Source of the DNA: an uncultured Acidobacteriota bacterium | GTDB lineage: Bacteria > Acidobacteriota > Blastocatellia > Pyrinomonadales > Pyrinomonadaceae | Direction: 5' to 3' | Assembly (NCBI GenBank): GCA_946480545.1 | Contig: CAMLKY010000194.1 | Span: forward strand, 1-5,259 | Length of the DNA stretch: 5,259 nucleotides | Shown: piece after piece, positions 1-5,116 of the stretch | Layout of the letters: the number at the start of each line of letters is the position of its first letter | How positions within the stretch are numbered: the stretch's first letter is position 1 | Position numbers and translations under genes: made by a program | Notes under the pieces: generated by a model | What the model was told of the DNA's origin: nothing | Database searches by the model: none | What the model saw: the letters and a program-made list of their open reading frames with translations, nothing else

Positions 1-220
1 CAACTTTGAAGGGAAACTGCGGAATCACGCTCGGCTTGTTAAGGTCGGCTTCTTCGTGTCGATGAACGGCTTCACCCGAGAGGTTGCCTCCGAGCTAAAG
101 CGTGGCAGTCGCGAACAACAGCACTTGGTGCTGATCGAGGGAAGCGATCTCTTTGCATACGCACGATCAGGCCAGGAATTCTTTGCGTGGCTAGAGAAGA
201 AGACCGCCAAGCTCTACTAG
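1..220 (+). CDS. C-terminal fragment of an Mrr-like (PD-(D/E)XK) restriction-endonuclease-type protein
   Basis: Seventy-two complete codons are read from base 2 to the TAG at 218-220; the start lies outside the window. The visible part has the pattern seen at the C-terminal end of Mrr-type nuclease domains. A basic strand leads into V-G-F-F-V-S-M-N-G-F (fragment residues 15-24), then a helix (TREVASELKRG), then the strand HLVLIEGSDL, then a final helix ending EFFAWLEKKTAKLY. In Mrr-like enzymes the 'GhFISxxGF' strand and the 'hhLhDGxDL' strand follow the catalytic D...QxK core, which would lie upstream and is not visible. If the assignment holds, the protein cleaves foreign DNA or is the nuclease module of a larger multidomain defence protein. 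It reads in the same direction as the AIPR gene 517 bases downstream, which fits a defence island. Family assignment is by motif memory only, and the catalytic residues cannot be checked here. Confidence 0.6.
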   Translation, partial: NFEGKLRNHARLVKVGFFVSMNGFTREVASELKRGSREQQHLVLIEGSDLFAYARSGQEFFAWLEKKTAKLY

Positions 221-321
221 CGACATCTCGCTCGAGCTAACCCGCTACGGCAGGCCACAGACGCCGCGGTCGGCTCAGCTCGAACGTTTGCCCGCATCAT
301 CCGTGCGCATCAAGAGTATGA

Positions 322-586
322 AGATTCCCGACAACCTTATCGAAATTCGCCACTCCGCAGAAACTAGTCGCCGAAATCTATCGTGGGCAAGACGTCTTGG
401 CGACGACTCGCGCAGAATTTGTGGTACTGACGGCGACACCAGACGATTGATACCGTCGAGCGGAGTTCTTGGCTTGAACTCCGACCTCGATGACGATGGG
501 CTTGGAACCGCAATCCATTGGGACACGACTTCGGCGTCCACAAGGATCGCTATTACAAGAAAGCTGAATACGAGGAGGTCGCCTAG
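322..586 (+). pseudogene. Possible frameshifted remnant of a small gene (unrecognised)
   Basis: Three consecutive reading frames each contain a segment with protein-like composition and then fail. The first is read from 322 to the TGA at 448-450 and contains FATPQKLVAEIYRGQDVL. The middle part, about 450-526, is best in the frame of 288-596 (GVLGLNSDLDDDGLGTAIHWD). The last runs in a third frame from 494 to the TAG at 584-586 and is charged and aromatic at its end (KDRYYKKAEYEEVA). A real gene with two frameshifts would give this pattern, but so could chance in a short region. I do not recognise the family. Its position between two putative defence genes would suit decay of an island component. 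Confidence is low. Confidence 0.22.
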
Positions 587-610
587 CGTGTTGTAGCGCG
601 CCAATTCTCC

Positions 611-631
611 GTTGCCGCTCTCAGCGGTAAC
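611..631 (+). terminator. Nine-bp hairpin upstream of the AIPR gene, possible terminator or leader structure
   Basis: The arms 611-619 (GTTGCCGCT) and 623-631 (AGCGGTAAC) pair over nine positions with a single G-T wobble at 614/628 and a 3-base loop (CTC). The following bases (CCTTGTCTAAAC) are not a proper T-run, so a classical intrinsic terminator is doubtful on the + strand. It lies about 105 bases before the preferred AIPR start. It could end transcription from the upstream gene or sit in the AIPR leader. Confidence 0.35.
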
Positions 632-728
632 CCTTGTCTAAACACGTTGGCAACGATGACATATCGGAGCCGTACGGCCCATGCTGCAGCGTGCGCCGAA
701 TTATTGCTTTCACACAGGCAAAGCCGCC

Positions 729-733
729 GAGGA
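729..733 (+). promoter_or_regulatory. Ribosome-binding site deciding the AIPR start
   Basis: GAGGA lies four bases before the ATG at 738-740, close to ideal Shine-Dalgarno spacing. The alternative in-frame ATG at 681 has only GGAG at 666-669, eleven bases upstream, and would add 19 residues (MLQRAPNYCFHTGKAAEDP) that look unlike the rest of the protein. The 738 start is therefore preferred. Confidence 0.6.
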
Positions 734-737
734 CCCT

Positions 738-2555
738 ATGAAGTACCACTGCCTAGTGAATATCCTCGATCGAATACGAAAAGAGGCTTCGAGCAAATAC
801 GAGAAGAAATACTGTCCGGCCCCGGAAGACATAGAGAAAATAAATCAAGCCAGGAGTCGCGCCTATCTCCACCTGTACCTCAAGGTCATGTTCGGTCTAT
901 CTGATTTCGACGAGCGCGAACACACCATTACAGACGGGTCGTATGACGGTGGGATCGATGCATACCATGTCGATACTGAAAGTAAAGTAATATACTTGTT
1001 GCAATCCAAGTTCCGGACGAATCAGAGGAACTTCGAGGAGAAGATCGTTGAAGTCGATGATCTACTTGCGATGGATATTGATCGAGTACTCAAGGGCGAA
1101 ACATCGGACGTTTTTGGGAATAGTTATTCGGGAAAGATTCTCCAGCTGCAAAGAGAGGTCTCTACCACAAAAGACATCGCGAGATACCAGCACAGAGTAA
1201 TTCTTCTCGCAAATGTTGGAAAACTAACACAACCCGATTTAGTTAGGCTTACTGGCGGATTTCCGACCGAGGTTTTCGATTTCGAACAAACCTACAGCAA
1301 GCTAGTGCTCCCGCTTCTTGCCGGTACCTTTTTTACCGCAAACGATATTTATATACCCCTAGACCTATCAAACAATAATTCCGGAAGCAGGATTAGTTAC
1401 AACGCTACGACGCGATTTGGCTCTTGCGAAATCACTCTCCTTTTCGTTCCAACCATAGAAATTGCTAAAATGATGCACAAGTATCGCAATGCGATACTTA
1501 AGCTAAACCCGAGAAGCTATTTGGAGCTTGAGGGAAAAGCCGTCAACGAAGACATTCGCGCAACCTTAAGAAGCACCAACTCGAATGAGTTTGCGCTCCT
1601 TAACAACGGAATTACGGTTCTTTCCGATGAGACTGACATCAGTGAAAAAATCGGACAGAAAAATAGAGCGCAACTGAGACTAAAGAATCCGCAAATAGTC
1701 AACGGGGGCCAGACGTCTTACACCCTGAGCAGAATCTACAGCGAAAATAGCGCAGAAGTCGCTGAAATATTCGGCGGGAAAGAGGTGCTTCTTAAGATAA
1801 TTACCGTTGATGATCAGTCAACTGAAAGCGCAAAGCGTTCACTGATCGACTTGGTTTCAGTTGCCACGAACAAGCAGACGCCAGTGATTGCTGCCGACCG
1901 CTTCGCAAACGAAGCGTTTCATGCGGAAGTTCAGAAGCTTGTCTTCGACTCCCACGGAATTCTCTATGAGCGAAAGCGAGGAGAGTTCTCGGAGGGTCTT
2001 CGCGAAGGCTACATTAAGGAAGAAGATGTTTTTGAACGCAATCTGTTCTGGAGATTGTACTTCTCCGCTAACGACAATCTCGCTTTGGGTTGCCAGAAAA
2101 AGCTCTTCCAAAAGGATTCGTTTCCGGGCTTCGTGATGGAACCTGGCGTACACCTAGATCGGCTGAACTTAGCTTGCCGGTCATACCGAAAGCTGTTCGG
2201 AAAAAGATCTGCCCAGAGCAGCAATTTTAGACGAGAAGCTTTGGGTCAACTGTATCTTTTTATAAACATGTGCAAGTCTTCTGACTTTAGGATTTCTGAG
2301 GAGGAGTTTCCTCAAGAGATTGCCAACCTTGAGATCTACTGGAAGATCTTCATTAGAAAGGCCGCAAGTCGGTCGGGACCTTGGCGATACTTTGGCTCGG
2401 ACAATGAACCGACCGCTCCCACCAGACGGTTTATGTATAGGAGCTATGTGTCGAGTGATATTTTTCTGAGCGAGCTTTCGCAGTACGTCAGGAGTGGAGT
2501 TCTGTTGTCGGACCCAATCGAGCTACTTAGTCAAGATCACCAAGGTGGTTCCTGA
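738..2555 (+). CDS. AIPR (abortive infection phage resistance) family protein with N-terminal nuclease-like segment
   Basis: This 605-residue protein has the hallmark AIPR core (the family named from lactococcal abortive-infection genes). The motifs are LLNNGITVL (287-295), NPQIVNGGQTSYTL (317-330), SVATNKQTPV (374-383) and LYERKRGEF (409-417). Before the core, residues 66-92 read DGSYDGGIDAYH followed by VIYLLQSKF. This has the D...QxK spacing of Mrr-like PD-(D/E)XK nucleases, with candidate catalytic residues D74, Q89 and K91. RYQHRVILLANVGKL (149-163) suits a later strand of that fold. The likely role is cytoplasmic, nucleic-acid-directed anti-phage defence; the target is unknown. The gene is much poorer in G+C than the genes to its right, with many A- and T-ending codons, which suggests transfer. 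It follows an Mrr-like gene on the same strand. An alternative start at 681 would give 624 residues. Family call strong; nuclease activity inferred. Confidence 0.88.
   Translation: MKYHCLVNILDRIRKEASSKYEKKYCPAPEDIEKINQARSRAYLHLYLKVMFGLSDFDEREHTITDGSYDGGIDAYHVDTESKVIYLLQSKFRTNQRNFEEKIVEVDDLLAMDIDRVLKGETSDVFGNSYSGKILQLQREVSTTKDIARYQHRVILLANVGKLTQPDLVRLTGGFPTEVFDFEQTYSKLVLPLLAGTFFTANDIYIPLDLSNNNSGSRISYNATTRFGSCEITLLFVPTIEIAKMMHKYRNAILKLNPRSYLELEGKAVNEDIRATLRSTNSNEFALLNNGITVLSDETDISEKIGQKNRAQLRLKNPQIVNGGQTSYTLSRIYSENSAEVAEIFGGKEVLLKIITVDDQSTESAKRSLIDLVSVATNKQTPVIAADRFANEAFHAEVQKLVFDSHGILYERKRGEFSEGLREGYIKEEDVFERNLFWRLYFSANDNLALGCQKKLFQKDSFPGFVMEPGVHLDRLNLACRSYRKLFGKRSAQSSNFRREALGQLYLFINMCKSSDFRISEEEFPQEIANLEIYWKIFIRKAASRSGPWRYFGSDNEPTAPTRRFMYRSYVSSDIFLSELSQYVRSGVLLSDPIELLSQDHQGGS
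1479..1499. repeat. Ten-bp perfect inverted repeat inside the AIPR gene
   Basis: AAGTATCGCA (1479-1488) and TGCGATACTT (1490-1499) are exact reverse complements around a single central A (1489). They cover the codons for KYRNAIL (residues 248-254). Ten mixed-composition pairs with a one-base centre are unlikely by chance in a window this size. It could be an operator-like or nuclease-recognised site, or coincidence; no function is shown. Confidence 0.55.
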
Positions 2556-2677
2556 CTTGCGTGGCCGAGAGCAGCGAATTTCCTTATTGTAAGTTTTCTT
2601 CTGTTGCTACTGCTTCCGTGTCTATGTCGCGGGTACACGGTGGAATGCCCGTGTTCCGGCACCAACCGTCGCGAACA
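2556..2677. other. Convergent intergenic region with compositional junction
   Basis: These 122 bases lie between the stops of the AIPR gene (+) and the methyltransferase gene (-). The first part (to about 2625) is mixed and T-rich (TTATTGTAAGTTTTCTTCTG); after about 2630 the sequence becomes typical of the G+C-rich host side. This is the likely right edge of the acquired segment. No tRNA, attachment repeat or insertion sequence is visible. Confidence 0.5.
2635..2654 (-). terminator. Six-bp hairpin between convergent genes, weak terminator candidate
   Basis: ACACGG (2635-2640) and CCGTGT (2649-2654) are exact inverted repeats around an 8-base loop. The hairpin sits 24 bases past the methyltransferase stop and 79 bases past the AIPR stop. 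Neither side is followed by a T-run, so intrinsic termination is not shown. The strand is assigned by proximity to the methyltransferase end. Confidence 0.25.
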
Positions 2678-3280
2678 TCACTCCCCCGCCGCCTCCATCG
2701 CCGTAATCCACGGCGCCTGCCGCGGCCCCACCCACCCAAGCGACCCAACCGCCATGAGCCCCGCCTCGGCAAACGTCTGCCGGTACCAGCGCGGTGTGCG
2801 GCGCTGGAAGCCTTCGAGGTCGCCGACGAGTTTGTCGCGCGTCGTATAGACCTCGATGTAGGCCATGCCTTCGAGCTGGTCGACGATGCCGCTCAGGCCG
2901 CGGCGCAGTTCGGCGGCGCGCAGGTAGTGCAGCACGTCGGCGCAGACGATGAGGTCGAAGCGTTCGTCGAAGCGCAGGTGTTCGAGTTGGCCGAAGGTGG
3001 CCAGGCGCAGGTTGCGCGTGCGGCCCCAGCGGCTGATCGCGTATTCGCTGGAATCCAGTCCGAGGTAGTGCGCATGCGGCCGCAGCGCGTGCAGCGGCGC
3101 GTGCCAGGCGCCTTCGCCGCAGCCGACGTCGAGCACGTTGCGGATGGGCCGGCCGAGGTAGTACTCGGCCATGGCAACGGCCATCGCGACCTTGCGCGCC
3201 AGCACCTCGCGCGAAATCACGCGGTGCTGGTCGTCGCGGTACCACTTGTCGAAATAGGCGCGGTCGTAGAGCTTGCTCAT
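2678..3280 (-). CDS. Class I SAM-dependent methyltransferase
   Basis: A 200-residue protein with a Rossmann-type methyltransferase core. Motif I is NVLDVGCGEG (48-57), the glycine-rich SAM loop. An acidic residue ends the second strand (HYLGLDSSEY, D76), where the ribose hydroxyls of SAM usually bind. The motif IV region is FDLIVCADVLHYL (108-120). The size and layout resemble small Methyltransf_11/25-type enzymes; the substrate cannot be told from sequence. The start MSKLYDRAYFDKWYRDD is chosen because its ATG overlaps the TGA of the upstream gene as ATGA (3277-3280), which implies translational coupling. It is the last gene of a three-gene unit with the YjbR-like and YafK-like genes. It may act on a small molecule or protein; no link to envelope work is shown beyond the operon. 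The frame is open far upstream of this ATG, but that part overlaps the neighbouring genes and looks non-coding. Confidence 0.85.
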   Translation of the reverse strand: MSKLYDRAYFDKWYRDDQHRVISREVLARKVAMAVAMAEYYLGRPIRNVLDVGCGEGAWHAPLHALRPHAHYLGLDSSEYAISRWGRTRNLRLATFGQLEHLRFDERFDLIVCADVLHYLRAAELRRGLSGIVDQLEGMAYIEVYTTRDKLVGDLEGFQRRTPRWYRQTFAEAGLMAVGSLGWVGPRQAPWITAMEAAGE

Positions 3281-3645
3281 GTCGCGGTGCGCCCGAGTTC
3301 GCGCTGCACCTTGAGCGGCAGCTTCTCCACGACCAGATCGTAGGACCGCCGCAGGAACCGTTCGAGCTCGCCCGCGGCGAGCTGGTCCGGGTCGGTCAGC
3401 GTGACCCAGAACGCGCGGGCCATGTACGGCGCCGGCATGAAGCCGGGCTGCTCGGTCAGTTCGAGGAACCGGTCGGCGTCGACCTTGAAGGAAACGCGTC
3501 CGCGCTCGACGCCGAGCGTGCAATAGACCGCGAACATCTTGCCGGCCACGCTGTAGACGAGGTCGACCTCCCACTTCAGCGCCGTGCTCACGCCGGGCCA
3601 CTGCGCGCAGATCGCGTCCAGCCGTGTTGACTCCAAGGTCGTCAT
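3277..3645 (-). CDS. MmcQ/YjbR family protein
   Basis: A 122-residue soluble protein matching the MmcQ/YjbR (DUF419) family, which has a CyaY-like fold. Recognisable features are the central strand pair LVYSVAGKMFAVY, then VSFKVDADRFLELTEQPGF (51-69 roughly), the MPAPYMARAFWVTL segment, and the closing helix SYDLVVEKLPLKVQREL. Proteins of this fold have been described as possible DNA-binding proteins, but a biochemical role is not established, so none is assigned. A purine-rich AGGGG lies three bases before the ATG at 3645. The yafK-like stop codon is only six bases upstream, and the TGA overlaps the methyltransferase ATG. The gene is therefore almost certainly co-transcribed with both neighbours. 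The length is normal for the family. Confidence 0.85.
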   Translation of the reverse strand: MTTLESTRLDAICAQWPGVSTALKWEVDLVYSVAGKMFAVYCTLGVERGRVSFKVDADRFLELTEQPGFMPAPYMARAFWVTLTDPDQLAAGELERFLRRSYDLVVEKLPLKVQRELGRTAT

Positions 3646-3651
3646 CTGCCC

Positions 3652-4401
3652 CTACCCTTCGATGCGATAGCGCCCGTTGCGCACGGCCACGCGCGGCGGC
3701 CGGCGCGCGCGCTCGAACGCATCGTACCCGGCCTTGAGCTCGGACCAGAAATCGAACCACGGCGAGCCGCGCTCGCCGGCGAGCGCGGCGGCATCGAGCC
3801 GGAACGGAAACGCGTGTACCTCGAAGGCGGGCTGTCCCGCGCGCAGCGCCGCGTCGGCGAGGGTGTAGATCTCCTCGATCGCCGCGTCGCCCATCGCGTA
3901 GCAGCCGATCGACACGCAGCTGCCGTGCACCATGAGGAAGTCGCCGGTATAGCCGTGCGCGCGCTCGTAGGCGTTCGGATAGCCGAGATTGAACGCGAGG
4001 TGATAGCGGCTCGCCGGATTCAGCTGCCCGCGCGCGACGCGGTAGAAGCCCTCGGGCGCCTGGTTGTCGCCCTGGCGCCGCTTCGGGCCGAGGTCGCCCG
4101 AGTAGCGGCAGATCGGATACGTGCGAAACAGCGTGTAGCCGCCGTCGCGGCCGGCCATCCACAGTTCCAGTTCGCCTTCGCGCTTGAAGATGCGCACGAA
4201 CACCGGCGCGCCGATCTGAAGCCCGAGCGGCTTCAGATCGCGCTGCAGCGCCGGCGTCACGCGCGCCGCGGCATCGCCGGCGCGCGTCGCCGCGTTGGCG
4301 TCGAGCGCATTCAACAGCGTGCGTCCGGTAGTCGGCGAAAGAACGAGTGCCGCGATGCCCGCGACAGCGATGAGCGACAGCACGACGAGGGCACGCAGCA
4401 T
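3652..4401 (-). CDS. yafK: YafK/DpaA-like L,D-transpeptidase (YkuD-fold) family protein
   Basis: A 249-residue exported or membrane-anchored cell-wall enzyme. Residues 3-21 form a hydrophobic N-terminal segment (signal peptide or anchor) after MLR. The YkuD catalytic block is MVHGSCVSIGCYAM (157-170), with H159 and the presumed nucleophile C167. Other parts parallel E. coli YafK closely: GAPVFVRIFKREGELELWM (64-82), ICRYSGDLGPKRRQGD, APEGFYRV, NLGYPNAYERAHGY and the C-terminal FWSELKAGYDAFERARRPP. E. coli YafK (DpaA) cleaves the link between Braun's lipoprotein and peptidoglycan, so a periplasmic peptidoglycan amidase/transpeptidase role is likely. The reading frame stays open upstream to 4926, but the ATG at 4401 is preferred because the signal sequence follows it directly. 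It is the first gene of a tight unit with the YjbR-like and methyltransferase genes. The C-terminus ends shortly after the domain, without E. coli's tail. Confidence 0.93.
   Translation of the reverse strand: MLRALVVLSLIAVAGIAALVLSPTTGRTLLNALDANAATRAGDAAARVTPALQRDLKPLGLQIGAPVFVRIFKREGELELWMAGRDGGYTLFRTYPICRYSGDLGPKRRQGDNQAPEGFYRVARGQLNPASRYHLAFNLGYPNAYERAHGYTGDFLMVHGSCVSIGCYAMGDAAIEEIYTLADAALRAGQPAFEVHAFPFRLDAAALAGERGSPWFDFWSELKAGYDAFERARRPPRVAVRNGRYRIEG
3766..3789. repeat. Perfect 24-bp palindrome inside the yafK-like gene
   Basis: GCCGCGCTCGCC (3766-3777) is followed directly by its exact reverse complement (3778-3789), with no spacer. On the - strand it encodes part of AAALAGERGSP near the C-terminal end of the YafK-like protein. 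All-G+C-rich arms make chance more likely than for mixed sequence, but twelve matched pairs without a spacer is long. It could be a cruciform or a binding site; no function is shown. Confidence 0.6.
4212..4240. repeat. Twelve-bp perfect inverted repeat with 5-base loop inside the yafK-like gene
   Basis: CGATCTGAAGCC (4212-4223) and GGCTTCAGATCG (4229-4240) pair perfectly around CGAGC. On the - strand mRNA this makes a stable hairpin over the codons for DLKPLGLQIG (residues 55-64), shortly after the signal segment. It may slow translation or attenuate transcription in the early part of the operon, or be incidental to the coding sequence. Confidence 0.6.
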
Positions 4402-4583
4402 GTCCGGTTCCGGGGAAGGGCGACGCGAGTGTATCGGCGTGGCGGTCGGGGCGGGGTCGAGGAAAAGCAGAAACTGGCGAGTGGCAGGCAGCAACCAGGG
4501 ACAGCGCGCCGCGTTTCCTCCGGTTCCTGCCTGGCAATCCCGAGTTCCTGTCCGCGAGCGCGCCGCGCGGGTATCGGCACGGC
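4402..4583. other. Intergenic region upstream of the yafK-like gene
   Basis: This 182-base stretch lies between the 2H-like gene's end and the yafK-like start and should hold the promoter of the three-gene unit on the - strand. No clear -35/-10 pair is visible in this G+C-rich DNA. The heptamer GTTCCTG occurs at 4523-4529 and 4544-4550. Frames that are open here on both strands look like composition shadows. Confidence 0.45.
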
Positions 4584-4602
4584 AGTCGATGCGGAATCGA
4601 CT
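4584..4602 (-). terminator. Seven-bp hairpin at the end of the 2H-like gene
   Basis: AGTCGAT (4584-4590) and ATCGACT (4596-4602) pair perfectly around the loop GCGGA. On the - strand the stem begins at the last base of the 2H-like gene's TGA and would fold directly after translation ends. There is no following T-run, so it is a weak or factor-dependent terminator candidate, or an mRNA 3' stabiliser. Confidence 0.4.
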
Positions 4603-5009
4603 CAGCCGTTGCCGATGGTCAGATGCAGAGGCGGTTCCGGCTCGCGCCGTAACCCGAGGCGTTCGCGCAGGTCCAGCAGTGCGTCGCAGCGCACCGGATA
4701 CCAGACGTAACCCTGCATTTCGCGGGGCATCGGATCGAACTCGAACGCGACACGCTCGCCCTCGCCGACGCCCCACAGCGACGGGTCGGCCGGTTCCTCG
4801 CCGCGTATCACGGAGACGTGCGTGCCCCAGAGCGGACTCTGCAGACTGCGCACGCGCCGATGTGCAATGAGGTACTGATGTCGCAGATAGCGCCCCAGTT
4901 CGGGATCGCCGTCGAGGATCAGCCACCAGCGCGTACTGCCGCCGTCACGCCGCCGATGCGAACCGGGACGCAGCTCGGGACTGAAACGCAGGGTTCCGCT
5001 GGACTTCAT
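4602..5009 (-). CDS. Small protein with 2H-phosphoesterase-like motifs
   Basis: A 135-residue protein with two H-x-[S/T] motifs in the arrangement of the 2H phosphoesterase superfamily (2'-5' RNA ligase and cyclic phosphodiesterase relatives). The first is WGTHVSVIRGEEP (61-73; H64, S66). The second is PLHLTIGNG at the C-terminus (H129, T131). The first half has TRWWLILDGDPELGRYLRHQY (26-46), suited to the opening strand and helix. The HVSVIRGEEP...HLTIGN layout recalls phage T4 57B-type 2H proteins more than housekeeping ThpR (memory-based, not searched). If correct, it acts on 2',3'-cyclic phosphate or 2'-5' linked RNA or nucleotides; the substrate is unknown. The ATG at 5009 is preferred. 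A TTG at 5036 would add nine residues, and neither has a clear Shine-Dalgarno site. It stands alone on the - strand between the GGDEF gene and the yafK-like unit. Confidence 0.72.
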   Translation of the reverse strand: MKSSGTLRFSPELRPGSHRRRDGGSTRWWLILDGDPELGRYLRHQYLIAHRRVRSLQSPLWGTHVSVIRGEEPADPSLWGVGEGERVAFEFDPMPREMQGYVWYPVRCDALLDLRERLGLRREPEPPLHLTIGNG

Positions 5010-5116
5010 GACACGCGCACGAGGAAAAGAAACCAAAGGTTAGCGGACAGGAACGGGAGGAGGCGCACGTCGACACGGCCTTGCCGAAAGCGCCGGACAG
5101 CACCGACCTCTGGTTC
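5010..5116. other. Intergenic region between the 2H-like gene and the GGDEF gene end
   Basis: These 107 bases lie upstream of the 2H-like gene and after the GGDEF stop, and presumably contain the 2H-like promoter. GCGGACAGGAA at 5043-5053 is the exact reverse complement of 4545-4555 on the other side of the 2H-like gene. GTTCCTA begins at 5113. No gene or clear terminator is visible. Confidence 0.4.

Larger units (their letters stand above)
221..737. other. Gene-poor spacer with possible decayed coding fragments
   Basis: No intact gene can be defended in these 517 bases. On the + strand several short stretches look protein-like but lie in different frames. An open frame at 288-596 includes MKIPDNLIEIRHSAE. 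A second frame, open 322-450, reads KLVAEIYRGQDVLATTRAEF and ends in a stop. A third, open 494-586, reads HDFGVHKDRYYKKAEYEEVA and ends in TAG at 584-586. This could be a frameshifted pseudogene, sequence errors in a real small gene, or chance. None has a good ribosome-binding site. The opposite-strand frame at 275-604 has a hydrophobic stretch but no other support. The right end holds a hairpin (611-631) and presumably the promoter of the AIPR gene, though no convincing -35/-10 pair is visible. Confidence 0.45.

Noticed and set aside
275..604. A 109-codon - strand frame with a hydrophobic segment
   Set aside because: It has one hydrophobic stretch but an otherwise arginine- and serine-rich sequence, no ribosome-binding site, and no family resemblance.
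633..661. A possible promoter: TTGTCT with a TGACAT about 17 bases later
   Set aside because: The -10 match is only three of six to TATAAT, too weak to call without transcript data.
2630..2663. A tRNA-like 3' end (hairpin followed by TTCCGGCACCA)
   Set aside because: The loop lacks the TTCGA T-loop pattern and no D-arm, anticodon arm or pairing acceptor strand is present upstream, so it is not a tRNA or a tRNA-derived attachment site.
2561..3343. A 260-codon open frame on the + strand
   Set aside because: It is the antisense shadow of the methyltransferase gene in G+C-rich DNA, with a biased V/A/R/E composition and no motif.
2678..4537. A 619-codon open frame on the - strand ending in the methyltransferase
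   Set aside because: Only its last 200 codons look like a protein. The upstream part is arginine- and alanine-rich low-complexity translation overlapping the YjbR-like and YafK-like genes, which have clear family motifs in other frames.
3814..4710. A 298-codon open frame on the + strand
   Set aside because: It is antisense to the well-supported yafK-like gene, is arginine- and alanine-rich, and has no recognisable domain.
3652..4926. A 424-codon extension of the yafK-like frame upstream
   Set aside because: The extension overlaps the 2H-like gene and lacks protein-like composition, while MLRALVVLSLIAVAGIAALV right after the 4401 ATG is a natural signal segment.
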